Part shown: piece after piece, positions 52,297-61,205 of the stretch
How positions within the stretch are numbered: the stretch's first letter is position 1
Layout: the number at the start of each line of letters is the position of its first letter
Origin: Paenibacillus periandrae
GTDB lineage: Bacteria > Bacillota > Bacilli > Paenibacillales > NBRC-103111
DNA length: 64,000 nucleotides
Assembly (NCBI RefSeq): GCF_022458865.1
Contig: NZ_JAJNMU010000002.1
Coordinates: 434,001 to 498,000, forward strand
Reading direction: 5' to 3'
Program-made: the position numbers and the translations under genes
The notes under the pieces: generated by a model
Databases searched by the model: none
Told to the model about the DNA's origin: nothing
The model's input: only the letters and a program-made list of their open reading frames with translations

Positions 52297-53916
52297 TTAA
52301 GCCTTCAACACGCCATCCTTTTCCAAGCTGATTGTAGCCGGAGGCTTAGCCTCCGCTGCTGCAGGGGCAGGGGCAGCCTTCCGCTTTTCTCTAAGAAAAA
52401 AGACAACCGGTATACACAAGAATGCAGGAATCGCGGATATATAGAAAGTATCGGCAATAGCTCGAATCATGGCTTCCTTCTGCATAATTCCCGCAAGGTA
52501 AACAGCTGCTGTCCCACTAGCAGTGGTCGTATCCACGCCCCATTGATAAATGGCTCCTGTCATTGCTGAGATCACATTACTCGCGGCCAATGAATCGACA
52601 GGGACGCTTTCGCTAATATGCTGGTAATGAACGAGTTGACGACTGCTCATAATTGATGTAAACAAAGCAATCCCCATCGATCCTGCTACTTGCCGGACTA
52701 CATTGGATAATGGCGACGCATTGCCCACTTGGCTCGTCGGTATGGACATCATACCGGCAGACGTTAACGGCATCATCACTAGTCCAATACCGATGGCACG
52801 AATGGTCAAGATAATATTAAGCCAATGATTTGGCGTATCGGCCGTCAGCATATGAAGCTCCATCGTCGTAAAGCCAAGAGTTGCCAGTCCAATTATCCCT
52901 ATGGGAATAATGCCAAACTTTTCTGTCAGTTTACCGCTGATCGGCATCATAAAGGCCATCGCTATCGACTGAGGCATCATGAGAAGCCCTGTATCCATCG
53001 CGGACATGGACTGTATATTTTGCAAGTAAAGTGGAGTCAGAAAGGTACCCCCGAGCATTCCCATCATAACGAGACTACCGGCAATGGTACTCATCGTAAA
53101 TTGTGGATTTTTAAATATTTTCAGATCCAATAATGGATTCTTACTGCCGAGCTCAACCCAAATCAACAGCAGCAGACTGAAGAAGGATACAAATAGCAAG
53201 CTAACAATGAATAGCGATGTCCAACCTTCAGACTGTCCTTTGGATAATGCGAGCATCAAGGTTCCAAAAAACAGAATGGAAAGTACTGCGCCTGCCATAT
53301 CGAACTTCATATCCAATTTTCTTGGTGAATCTTTCAGCAAAATTTTGCCCATAATAAAAGCGAACAACCCGATTGGTATGTTAACAAGGAACAACCAACG
53401 CCAGCTGTAATACTGAATCATATAACCGCCTACAGTTGGTCCAAGCGCGGGTGCTACCATCGCTGCGACGCCCCATAATCCAATAGCTGTTCCCACTTTT
53501 TCACGTGGAAATGTCGTGTAAATGATCGACATGCCGACTGGCATAATAAAACCACCGGCAAGCCCTTGAATGATACGGAACAAGATCAGGGTGGTATCGC
53601 TCCAGGCAATCCCGCACAGAACAGAACCAATGGTAAAGCCAAGCACCGAGTAAATAAATACGTTTTTGTTGCCGAACCGTGCTCCCAGAAAACCACTCAT
53701 TGGAATAACTACAGCTGCAGCCAGCATGTAGCCGGTAATAACCCATTGAACGGTTGGCACATCAGAGCCGAATACGGCAACGAATTTCAGCAGTGCAACA
53801 TTCATCAAGCTGCTGTTCAGAACGGAAACGAAGGTACCAAGCACGATGGCAAAGAGCCCAAACCACATGCTGCTGTCACTCTTGGAATCCGCCTGCAATG
53901 TCGAAGCGTCAGCCAT
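52297..53916 (-). CDS. DHA2-family MFS efflux transporter (EmrB-like)
   Basis: 539 residues, 14 transmembrane helices. Helix 1 FVSVLNSSLMNVALLKF, motif A-like GARFGNKNVF, GGFIMPVGMSI and LGPTVGGYM are DHA2 marks. It is in an operon after two membrane-fusion proteins, the gene order of the EmrAB-type pumps. The presence of periplasmic-type adaptors in a cell without an outer membrane is notable. Confidence 0.9.
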   Translation of the reverse strand: MADASTLQADSKSDSSMWFGLFAIVLGTFVSVLNSSLMNVALLKFVAVFGSDVPTVQWVITGYMLAAAVVIPMSGFLGARFGNKNVFIYSVLGFTIGSVLCGIAWSDTTLILFRIIQGLAGGFIMPVGMSIIYTTFPREKVGTAIGLWGVAAMVAPALGPTVGGYMIQYYSWRWLFLVNIPIGLFAFIMGKILLKDSPRKLDMKFDMAGAVLSILFFGTLMLALSKGQSEGWTSLFIVSLLFVSFFSLLLLIWVELGSKNPLLDLKIFKNPQFTMSTIAGSLVMMGMLGGTFLTPLYLQNIQSMSAMDTGLLMMPQSIAMAFMMPISGKLTEKFGIIPIGIIGLATLGFTTMELHMLTADTPNHWLNIILTIRAIGIGLVMMPLTSAGMMSIPTSQVGNASPLSNVVRQVAGSMGIALFTSIMSSRQLVHYQHISESVPVDSLAASNVISAMTGAIYQWGVDTTTASGTAAVYLAGIMQKEAMIRAIADTFYISAIPAFLCIPVVFFLREKRKAAPAPAAAEAKPPATISLEKDGVLKA

Positions 53917-53929
53917 AATACTGCACCAC

Positions 53930-55255
53930 CTATTCCACTTTCAATTTAGCGCCGTCAACGATGCTATCGCTGGGAGTCACTGCGATTTGCTGCTGCGCTT
54001 GCAGATTGGCATTCGCTTCTATATAGACCCAATCCTGATTTTTTTCCGTTGTCTTGACTTCGATCTTATGAGCCGTTCCGTTGTCTACCTTGATGACATA
54101 TTCTTTGCCGTCCTTCTTGATGATCGACGATTTAGGAGCCTCAAGGCGAGCTTTGGCAGCATCCTTCAGATGCACCTCAGCGACAGTTCCGGCAAACAGG
54201 AGACCATCCTTATTGTCCACAGTAACTTTAACCGGGAACGTATTGCTGTTGGCATTCGAAACCGGACTTACAAAGGAAATCGTGCCAGGGAACGTTTTAT
54301 CCGGTACATTGGCCGCCTTCACATCAACGGCAGTTCCTGCTTTGATAGAACCGATTTGCGTGTCCGTTACACTAAGCTCTACCTGTACCTGATTCATATC
54401 CACAACAGAGAACAAGGCGACACCCGGCTGTGCCATTTCGCCAGGCTGTATGCTGCGCTTGATGATAATGCCATCCGTTGGCGACGTAATGGTTGCATTG
54501 TTGACAGAATTACTCGCTAATTGAACAGCAGCGTTCAAACGATCCAGATCGGCTTGCAGGGCCATTATCGTGTTGCTTGTGGCTCCCGCCTGTGTCAGCT
54601 CAAGCTTCGCTCTTGCAGCATCGACCTGTGCAGCCGCTGCCTGACTTGAGGCCTGAGCCTGCTCATAGCCAGTTCTGGCCTTCTCGTACTCCAGCTTTCC
54701 GCGATCGACGTCCTCTTTCGTTACGGATGAAGAGCTGTCAAACTGATTGCGAAGCCTGTTGTATGTGTTCGTTGCCAGTTCAAAGCCGGCTTTGGCCTGC
54801 TCGACTGCTGCGACGGTCTGCCCTTGGGCTGCTTCAGCCGCGCGGACAGAACTTTCAGCTGCTTTAATTTCCTGCGAACGTGCACCTGACTGCGTATCGG
54901 CAAGTTTGGCATTGGAAGCCACCACTCCCGATTCTGCCTGCTTCAGCTGTTGAACCAGATCATCGGTCTCAAGCTGTACAAGCACATCACCCTTTTTAAC
55001 TGCAGCACCTTCATTTACATTTACAGTGGATACTTTTCCTGAGATTTTGCTGACAATTTTCACTTCTTGATCCGGATTGATTTTACCGCTCCAACCAGCG
55101 TCTGCGAGCTGACCCAGCTTCATTACCTTCACGGGTGCTTCAGCTCCTGCACCATTAGCCTGGCCTCCTGTGACAGAAGAACCACAACCGGACAATGCGC
55201 TCACCAGTGCAAGCGACAGTACCGCCGGAATCCAAATTTGATGCCTTGTTTTCAT
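53930..55255 (-). CDS. RND/HlyD-type membrane-fusion lipoprotein
   Basis: 441 residues. Lipoprotein signal (LSALSGC, Cys about 24), then barrel-sandwich halves: VSKISGKVSTVNVNEGAAV (about 68) and ATITSPTDGIIIKRSIQPGE (about 248). The long Ala/Gln/Lys-rich coiled coil between them (about 100-240) and a beta-barrel (VELSVTDTQIGSIKAGTAVD) complete the adaptor. It ends 13 bases before the DHA2 gene, and the ribosome binding site of that gene lies in this overlap. Confidence 0.88.
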   Translation of the reverse strand: MKTRHQIWIPAVLSLALVSALSGCGSSVTGGQANGAGAEAPVKVMKLGQLADAGWSGKINPDQEVKIVSKISGKVSTVNVNEGAAVKKGDVLVQLETDDLVQQLKQAESGVVASNAKLADTQSGARSQEIKAAESSVRAAEAAQGQTVAAVEQAKAGFELATNTYNRLRNQFDSSSSVTKEDVDRGKLEYEKARTGYEQAQASSQAAAAQVDAARAKLELTQAGATSNTIMALQADLDRLNAAVQLASNSVNNATITSPTDGIIIKRSIQPGEMAQPGVALFSVVDMNQVQVELSVTDTQIGSIKAGTAVDVKAANVPDKTFPGTISFVSPVSNANSNTFPVKVTVDNKDGLLFAGTVAEVHLKDAAKARLEAPKSSIIKKDGKEYVIKVDNGTAHKIEVKTTEKNQDWVYIEANANLQAQQQIAVTPSDSIVDGAKLKVE

Positions 55256-55301
55256 TGTTTTGCTCCCCTTTATCAGTTAACCTTAATTATGGTTGCGTGC
55301 T

Positions 55302-55958
55302 TTAATTTTTAACCCTGATCTTGATCACACTGCTAAGTCCCGGCGATAGTTCAAAGCCTTGTTGATTATCAATGGAAATTTTAATAGGAACCCGCTGCGT
55401 CACCTTTGTAAAATTACCGCTTGTATTCGACGCAGGCAGCAATGAAAAGGTAGATGCTGTTGCTTTGCTGATCTCTTGGACCTTTCCAGTCAAGGTCAAT
55501 CCTTTGAAGGTATCTACTGTAATTTCTACCGGTTGACCTACTTGAAGTCGATGAATTTCTGTCTCCTCGATATTGGCAGACACATAAAGCTGGCTTTGAT
55601 CGACGACCATTGCCACCGTTTGGCCTGGAGAAGCAATTTCGCCTGTTTTGATTAATGATTTAATAACAGTTCCTTTAATCGGTGATCTTAACGTAGCCTG
55701 CTCCAAATTGCTGATACTCAGATTATTGCTGTCCTGCTGACCGATAATTTGATCTGCCAGTACATGATCCCCTTCGTTCACTGACATCGAAAGAACCTTT
55801 CCAGTTACCCGCGGCATCACCTTATAAATATCACCAGCAAGCCTTGCATCCTCAGAGGATACAAAGTTTTGACCCTGATACCAGAACATACCACCAATAC
55901 CACCACCGGCGATCACTAGTACCGTCAAAATAACAATTAACACCGCTTTTCGCTTCAT
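55302..55958 (-). CDS. HlyD-type membrane-fusion protein (short, single TM)
   Basis: 218 residues. One N-terminal helix (about 5-25), then VMPRVTGKVLSMSVNEGDHV and ATLRSPIKGTVIKSLIKTGE, the two lipoyl-like halves, with almost no coiled coil between them, and a beta-barrel (YVSANIEETEIHRLQVGQPV). It is the EmrA-type partner without the hairpin. Start ATG at 55958 with GAGGAG five bases upstream. A MarR-type palindrome lies 50 bases before it. Confidence 0.85.
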   Translation of the reverse strand: MKRKAVLIVILTVLVIAGGGIGGMFWYQGQNFVSSEDARLAGDIYKVMPRVTGKVLSMSVNEGDHVLADQIIGQQDSNNLSISNLEQATLRSPIKGTVIKSLIKTGEIASPGQTVAMVVDQSQLYVSANIEETEIHRLQVGQPVEITVDTFKGLTLTGKVQEISKATASTFSLLPASNTSGNFTKVTQRVPIKISIDNQQGFELSPGLSSVIKIRVKN

Positions 55959-56007
55959 GTTTCTCCTCAATCCTCTTTCCATCTCTAAAATGTCTGTATT
56001 CATTATT

Positions 56008-56027
56008 TTATTTCGTATACGAAATAA
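56008..56027 (-). promoter_or_regulatory. MarR operator O1 between marR and the adaptor gene
   Basis: TTATTTCGTATACGAAATAA is a perfect 20-base palindrome in the 83-base gap between the MarR gene and the short adaptor gene. Confidence 0.75.
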
Positions 56028-56041
56028 ATGAACATATAAGT

Positions 56042-56485
56042 CTAGCTCTTTTCTTCTCCAAGGTTGTGCAAAAGAGTCGTGTACAGCTTATCTAAAATTC
56101 GCAGCTCCTCGGCAGATATTCCCTGCAGCATTTTTTCAATAAGCTCCTGCTTCAATTGCTGACTTGCTATACTGGCTTCCACTCCTTGCGGACTAATTTC
56201 CAGATACACGCTGCGGCGATCGCCTTCATCCCGATATCTTAGAATTAATCCCTTTTCCTCCAGCTTATCGCATAATAACGTAAGTCCCCCAGGTGTCATA
56301 CACAATCTCTCTGCAAGATCGGATACTCTTTGAATCCCCTCTTTGCGGAGCATATGCAGCATGTTCGCCTGAGGCAAGCTCAAATTCATCGGACTCGGAC
56401 TGACGGTGTTCCATTCAGATACGAATTTTTTATGAATTTGCCGATGAAGACGCTCGATCTTCTCCATACTAAAAAAGTCAATCAA
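56042..56485 (-). CDS. MarR-family repressor of the efflux operon
   Basis: 147 residues. Winged helix with RVSDLAERLCMTPGGLTLLC and wing RYRDEGDRRSVYLEIS. It starts with TTG at 56485, nine bases after AAAGGAG; the first in-frame ATG is six codons further in. It is the first gene of the adaptor/MFS operon. Two palindromic sites of the same sequence lie upstream and downstream of it. Confidence 0.88.
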   Translation of the reverse strand: MIDFFSMEKIERLHRQIHKKFVSEWNTVSPSPMNLSLPQANMLHMLRKEGIQRVSDLAERLCMTPGGLTLLCDKLEEKGLILRYRDEGDRRSVYLEISPQGVEASIASQQLKQELIEKMLQGISAEELRILDKLYTTLLHNLGEEKS

Positions 56486-56559
56486 GGACGTTCACTCCTT
56501 TTACTAAACAAAATCATTTCCCCTTTAACATTTACATGTCTTAATCATTATAATAAAAA

Positions 56560-56577
56560 TATTTAGCACACGAAATA
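56560..56577 (-). promoter_or_regulatory. MarR operator O2 upstream of marR
   Basis: TATTTAGCACACGAAATA matches O1 (TATTTCGTATACGAAATA) in 14 of 18 positions, with one half-site CGAAATA identical. It lies 75 bases before the marR start codon. Confidence 0.65.
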
Positions 56578-56678
56578 ATATATCAGAAAAACAGATGTTT
56601 TTAAAACTCCAAAAATAGCCAATTAATCGCAAATATCGTAAAGGATCACGACTATCATCTGCTTTACTCCTCCGCATG

Positions 56679-56702
56679 AAGCCACACGTTATCGTGTGGC
56701 TT
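56679..56702. terminator. Hairpin after the DHA2 gene
   Basis: The perfect 10-bp stem AAGCCACACG (56679-56688) with CGTGTGGCTT (56693-56702), loop TTAT, lies 13 bases after the stop at 56716 on the minus strand. The U-tract is poor. Confidence 0.55.
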
Positions 56703-56715
56703 GTAATCCGCATTA

Positions 56716-58368
56716 TTACACAGCTTCTTGTGGCCCCTTGTTATCCGAGCCTTTACGATCCGACAGCTGAACCTTGCCTACAAACAAGCTTAGAATGGCA
56801 CCCAGAATGACGAATACGAGACCAAACATAAATACCGTATGCAAGGAATCGACCAAGGCAGTTTTTAAAATCGGTACAATCTGAGCGGTTAACGCCTGCG
56901 GCATCTGGCTGAGCGCCTCAGGATTGAGCAGCACCGAATATAGTGATTGCGGATCAGAACTGATTTTGGCAATCATATCGCTAATCAATGAACTGCCTTG
57001 TGGAATTTGCTTCAGTACCGGAACGAGATTAACGGTCAGCAAATTACTGGAATGATGGTTCATAATTGCTCCCAGTATGGTCATCCCAAAGGTACCGCCA
57101 ATTTGCCTGAAAAATTGACTTGAAGAGGTAACCACGCCAAGCTCTGACTTTGGAAAGCTTTCCTGCAAAGCCAGTGTAAGCAGCGGCATAACCAGCCCCA
57201 TGCCAAGACCTATGACCATCATATAGCTGGAAGCCGTCAGCTTCGAGGTTGTCATGGTGAGTGTGGTCAGCAAAATAAATCCGACAGCCATGATAACCAT
57301 CCCAATTCCCATCTGCGTACGTACACCGATCTTCTGAACCATCTGCCCGCCAAGAACACTCGCCGCAATCATCGTGATCATCATTGGCGTCATCACGGTA
57401 CCGGACGCTGCCGGACTAATTCCAACAATGCCCTGCATAAATAACGGTACAAACATGATTGCACCGAACATGCCGACACTCATCAGAAAACCGACCCCGT
57501 TAATGATCGTGAACGTTTTATTGCGGAATAGCGAGACAGGCAGTATGGCCTCCTTCGCTTTCGATTCGATCACAACAAAGCTAACCAAAGAAACGACCGC
57601 AAGTACAATCAATCCAATAACCTGCCAGGAAACCCAGGCAAAATTTTTCCCGCCAAACGTTAAGGCCAATAGCAAGCTTACGACACCCACAATCATCGTG
57701 GTCATCCCGGCAATATCGAATTCAACCTTGTCTTTTCTTTGAAACTTGGGAAGGGCAATTGCAATCAATACGATAGCCAATACGCCGACAGGTAAATTAA
57801 TATAAAACACCCAACGCCAGCTGGCAGCATCGACAATCCAGCCGCCGACCTGCGGACCAATGATGGAGGAAAGCCCAAACAAGGCACCGAATACCCCTTG
57901 CCATTTGGCACGCTGTTTACCTGTGAAAATATCACCTATAATAATCATCGCCATCGGCATCATAATCCCGCCGCCGATACCCTGCAAGCCGCGGAATAAA
58001 ATAAGCTCGGTCATATTTTGCGACAATCCGCACAGAGCGGATGCTATGATGAAAATACTCAGGCCCGTTACATAAACAACTCTCCGTCCCAATAAATCGG
58101 CCAGCTTCCCGGCAATTGGAACAATAACCGTAGACGTCAGCATATAGGCTGTCGTCAACCATGTCATCAAACCTAATCCACCCAAATCACCAACAATTCT
58201 CGGCATCGCCGTTCCAACTATTGTTCCATCCAATGCACCGAACAGCATGGCGATGATTAATCCCGCAACCAGCAGTCCCTTCCGATTGTTCGGATCATGG
58301 GCTTCCAATGAGGAGTCCTGGTCGTAAGCAGACTCCTTTTCCTTAGATGAGCTCATTGCTTTCTCCAT
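56716..58368 (-). CDS. DHA2-family MFS drug transporter
   Basis: About 550 residues and 14 transmembrane helices. LDGTIVGTAMPRIVGDLG in helix 1, motif A GKLADLLGRRVV, and GPQVGGWIVD are DHA2 marks. It carries a hydrophilic N terminus (about 30 residues) and an Arg/Lys-rich tail. Independent of the downstream MarR operon. The ATG at 58368 has AGAGGTG upstream. An AT-rich inverted repeat lies 45 bases before it. Confidence 0.88.
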   Translation of the reverse strand: MEKAMSSSKEKESAYDQDSSLEAHDPNNRKGLLVAGLIIAMLFGALDGTIVGTAMPRIVGDLGGLGLMTWLTTAYMLTSTVIVPIAGKLADLLGRRVVYVTGLSIFIIASALCGLSQNMTELILFRGLQGIGGGIMMPMAMIIIGDIFTGKQRAKWQGVFGALFGLSSIIGPQVGGWIVDAASWRWVFYINLPVGVLAIVLIAIALPKFQRKDKVEFDIAGMTTMIVGVVSLLLALTFGGKNFAWVSWQVIGLIVLAVVSLVSFVVIESKAKEAILPVSLFRNKTFTIINGVGFLMSVGMFGAIMFVPLFMQGIVGISPAASGTVMTPMMITMIAASVLGGQMVQKIGVRTQMGIGMVIMAVGFILLTTLTMTTSKLTASSYMMVIGLGMGLVMPLLTLALQESFPKSELGVVTSSSQFFRQIGGTFGMTILGAIMNHHSSNLLTVNLVPVLKQIPQGSSLISDMIAKISSDPQSLYSVLLNPEALSQMPQALTAQIVPILKTALVDSLHTVFMFGLVFVILGAILSLFVGKVQLSDRKGSDNKGPQEAV

Positions 58369-58412
58369 GCTTTTCACCTCTCTCTATCACAGGTTTAATG
58401 TTATACAAGTTA

Positions 58413-58433
58413 ATATTTAAATTGTTTAAATAT
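58413..58433. promoter_or_regulatory. Perfect inverted repeat before the DHA2 gene
   Basis: ATATTTAAA (58413-58421), TTG, TTTAAATAT (58425-58433) is a 9+3+9 inverted repeat. It is a likely operator for a MarR- or TetR-type regulator, or part of the promoter. The rest of the gap to 58675 is AT-rich with nothing else supported. Confidence 0.5.
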
Positions 58434-58675
58434 ATAATAATGAAAAATCATTCTCTTTGCAAGAGATTTTTTTCATTTGTACAACTCGCCTTCAATATTG
58501 GATTGTGAGATGTGCGGAGAATGGTCCTTATACTTATGCTGCTTAAAGCTACTTATATATAAGTTACCCAAAACAAAAAGCTTTCTATCCAGCTTAGAAT
58601 TGCAATGATAAATATAATTTGCAGTTATGAGCGAATCTCAGGAGGAGCCATGTTCCTCCACCTCTCTCTTCCTAA

Positions 58676-59137
58676 TTATAAGGTCCTCGTAATCATCAAA
58701 TATAAAATAACGACCGGCAGAAGCGTCGACACAATGCCAAAAACAGCCCAATAACGGGAAGCGCGACGATATCCCTCCGTAACCGCTTTTTGTTCAACGG
58801 AGTGAGCACTATGCCGAATCATGCTGCGCTGCAGCGGTATGAGCACTGCCAGCCACAAGATCCCTGAAATCGCAAACAGTATGAGTGAAACCGTAAGCCA
58901 GCTCAAGCCTGACATCGGCATTCCTGAACGAACCGCCATGATGATGCCGGATACCGTAATAAGTGCAATACCTGGCAGCGTAAATACATAATCCGCCAGC
59001 ATCACATTTTTGACTGCACTATGGATCACAACCGGATTATTTTGCAGATCCGCCCGCACTTTCCAGAACGCCGCTGTCACGATATTTCCGACTAACAGAA
59101 CAACTCCAATAATATGGATCACTAACCAATAGCTCAT
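58676..59137 (-). CDS. DUF2269-family membrane protein
   Basis: 153 residues, four transmembrane helices. The pattern WLVIHIIGVVLLVGNIVTAAFWK at the start with conserved His and Gly, YVFTLPG, and RRASRYWAVFGI fit DUF2269. Function unknown. It directly follows tetR (24 bases) in a two-gene unit whose promoter carries a palindrome in the spacer. Start at 59137 with GGAGAGG upstream; a longer frame from 59158 is less likely. Confidence 0.78.
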   Translation of the reverse strand: MSYWLVIHIIGVVLLVGNIVTAAFWKVRADLQNNPVVIHSAVKNVMLADYVFTLPGIALITVSGIIMAVRSGMPMSGLSWLTVSLILFAISGILWLAVLIPLQRSMIRHSAHSVEQKAVTEGYRRASRYWAVFGIVSTLLPVVILYLMITRTL

Positions 59138-59161
59138 TTGCACACACAACCTCTCCATTTT

Positions 59162-59755
59162 TTATCGTGGCTTTAACGTATCAGACAAAAAGCTGAAATA
59201 ATCCTGCATATTAAAAGAAGCGGGAGCAGAAGTTAAAGAAGAACGGATGCGCAAGCCAAGTGAAATTAACACAAACAAACCTGCTGTTTTGTCCGCATCG
59301 ATCGCATTTGGAATGACACCATGCTGCTGTCCGGTTATAATCCATTGTTTGGAAAAACTGAGTGTTTGCTCATAAAACTCTTCCAGCACTTCCGCAACCT
59401 CGGGCTGATCCTCCTTGCCAATCAAATATTTCAATACTTTGTTCGACACATCCGCGGGATCATCCAAATGATGAAGGGTTTCCGTTATTTTTCGTAAGGG
59501 TCCCTCAAAGTCCTTATCTCCACGCTCAACCTCTCCCATGAAGCTGCGATTGATCATCTCATTTCTTTCCTTGAGCACCCAGGCGTAGATCTCATCTTTA
59601 CTTTTTACATAATGAAAAATAGCTCCCTTGGACAAGCCCGAGTGATCCATAATATCTTTCATCGTCAATGAATCGCAGCCCTTCTCGCGGATCAGCTCCT
59701 TGGTCGTGTCGAGCAGCTTTTGCTTCGTTTGTTGTCTTCGTTCTTCCTGTTTCAA
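59162..59755 (-). CDS. TetR-family regulator, autoregulated
   Basis: 197 residues. HTH (TKELIREKGCDSLTMKDIMD, LSKGAIFHYVKSKDEIYAW) near the N terminus and a ligand domain following. TTG start at 59755 with GGAGGTG upstream. It is first in an operon with the DUF2269 gene. The operator inside its own promoter indicates negative autoregulation. Confidence 0.9.
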   Translation of the reverse strand: MKQEERRQQTKQKLLDTTKELIREKGCDSLTMKDIMDHSGLSKGAIFHYVKSKDEIYAWVLKERNEMINRSFMGEVERGDKDFEGPLRKITETLHHLDDPADVSNKVLKYLIGKEDQPEVAEVLEEFYEQTLSFSKQWIITGQQHGVIPNAIDADKTAGLFVLISLGLRIRSSLTSAPASFNMQDYFSFLSDTLKPR

Positions 59756-59797
59756 GAAGTAACACCTCCGTAAATGATCAGTTTATTAGTTAATTTG

Positions 59798-59826
59798 ATT
59801 ATACATACCGACCATCGGTTTGTAAA
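59798..59826 (-). promoter_or_regulatory. TetR promoter with operator in the spacer
   Basis: -35 TTTACA (59826-59821) and -10 TATAAT (59803-59798) are 17 bases apart. The spacer is filled by a near-perfect palindrome (59802-59824): TACATACCGA, CCA, TCGGTTTGTA on plus, with one mismatch in ten pairs. Confidence 0.82.
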
Positions 59827-59896
59827 TAAAAAGAGTTGATATTCGGTTTACAAGTATGCAAAAATTGTATCAAAACCTATTATCGGAGTGAGCATC

Positions 59897-60946
59897 ATGT
59901 CTCAAAGCAAAAAGGTCACTATGCAGGAAATAGCCGATAAAGTAGGCGTATCCAAGTTCGCTGTATCCAAGGCCTTGTCTGGCAAATCAGGTATAAGTGA
60001 AGCAACCCGTGAAAAGATACACAGAGTCGCTGCCGAATACGGCTATAGAAGCAATAAAAAAAACAGCAGCCCTGATCCGCAGCCTTCCACAGATCCTGAC
60101 TACAAAATAATCGGCATTCTCATCCCCAACATCAGAAGTCAGAACAAGGAATCGGCCTATTGGGGCAAGATTCTGGAAGGAATTTCAGCTAATTTGGAGA
60201 AAAGAGGCATCGGAACGATTATCATCACTGATGATTCTCCACAAAATTTTAACCTCGTGATTAAACCTGAGGGACTCAAAGGCGTAATCAGTGTCGGTCT
60301 TATTGCTCCCGAAATGCTTCTGGAGCTTAGAAATTTATCGATCCCTTTCGTTCTGGTCGATCATGAGGATGAATTGCTCGCTTCTGATAGTGTTTTTATG
60401 AACAGCTTTGATAGTTTACGAAGGTTAACCCATTATTTATTGGATACAGGCCATACCCGCATCCAGTTTGTCGGAGATATTCATTATTCGAGAAGTTTTT
60501 TTGACCGATGGTGCGGGTTTAAATCCGTGATGGATGAGAAAATGAATGCTTATTCATACAACAGCAGCCTGCTTAAGATCAAGCCGTCTGTAGATGAAGA
60601 CAATTACAATCGGCTTACATCCGAGCTTGTACAGCTTTCAGGGAGTGCCTTCCCCACTGCTTTCGTATGTGCTAATGATCAAATCGCCCTGCATGTCTTG
60701 AATGTGCTGCACGAGCTCGCCATTCAGGTGCCGGAGGATTGCTCGATAACCGGCTTTGATAACAATGAAGATATCATCAAACTTTTCCCTGAATTGACAA
60801 CCATCATAGCCGAGGAAGCGGCGCTTGGAGCCAAGGCCGTTGATTTATTGCTGTGGAGAATCGATAACCCTTTGATGCCATACGAAAAAGTTTTACTGCA
60901 AAGTCAAATGATTGTCAGAGGCAGCACCCGCACTTTTCAAAAATAA
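59897..60946 (+). CDS. LacI-family transcriptional regulator
   Basis: 349 residues. HTH and hinge (TMQEIADKVGVSKFAVSKAL, SGKSGISEATREKIH) and a periplasmic-binding-like effector domain (ILIPNI, VLVDHED, FVCANDQIA, TGFDNNEDI). This should control sugar-utilisation genes, perhaps the ABC operon starting at 63288. ATG at 59897 with GGAGTG upstream. Confidence 0.9.
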   Translation: MSQSKKVTMQEIADKVGVSKFAVSKALSGKSGISEATREKIHRVAAEYGYRSNKKNSSPDPQPSTDPDYKIIGILIPNIRSQNKESAYWGKILEGISANLEKRGIGTIIITDDSPQNFNLVIKPEGLKGVISVGLIAPEMLLELRNLSIPFVLVDHEDELLASDSVFMNSFDSLRRLTHYLLDTGHTRIQFVGDIHYSRSFFDRWCGFKSVMDEKMNAYSYNSSLLKIKPSVDEDNYNRLTSELVQLSGSAFPTAFVCANDQIALHVLNVLHELAIQVPEDCSITGFDNNEDIIKLFPELTTIIAEEAALGAKAVDLLLWRIDNPLMPYEKVLLQSQMIVRGSTRTFQK

Positions 60947-60963
60947 GGCTTTACATACTGCAA

Positions 60964-60990
60964 CCTAACAAATTGTTTTGTTAGGTTTTA
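60964..60990 (+). terminator. Terminator after the LacI gene
   Basis: CCTAACAAA (60964-60972) with TTTGTTAGG (60977-60985), loop TTGT, followed by TTTTA. Confidence 0.8.
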
Positions 60991-61041
60991 TTTGCATGAT
61001 GTAAGTTTGAAATTCAAATAATCTGCTTTAATTTTATGAAT

Positions 61042-61196
61042 CCTAATAAATTAGGTTGAAATCCCACCCTGTTCATTGTACTATTATCATAAATTGGTAA
61101 TGTAACCGATATCATTATGGTAAAAGAAACATATTTTTGCTAACAACATAACAAATAACCTAACAAAAAGATTGTAATCCGGAAAACCTGGTTAGG
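61042..61196 (+). promoter_or_regulatory. Recurrent CCTAA inverted motifs before the AraC-type gene
   Basis: CCTAATAAATTAGG (61042-61055) is a palindrome. CCTAAC (61159-61164) pairs with GTTAGG (61191-61196), the latter containing the ribosome binding site TTAGGAG of the AraC gene. The terminator at 60964 uses the same arms. The sites may be operators or may hide the ribosome binding site. Confidence 0.45.
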
Positions 61197-61205
61197 AGTG
61201 ATTAC

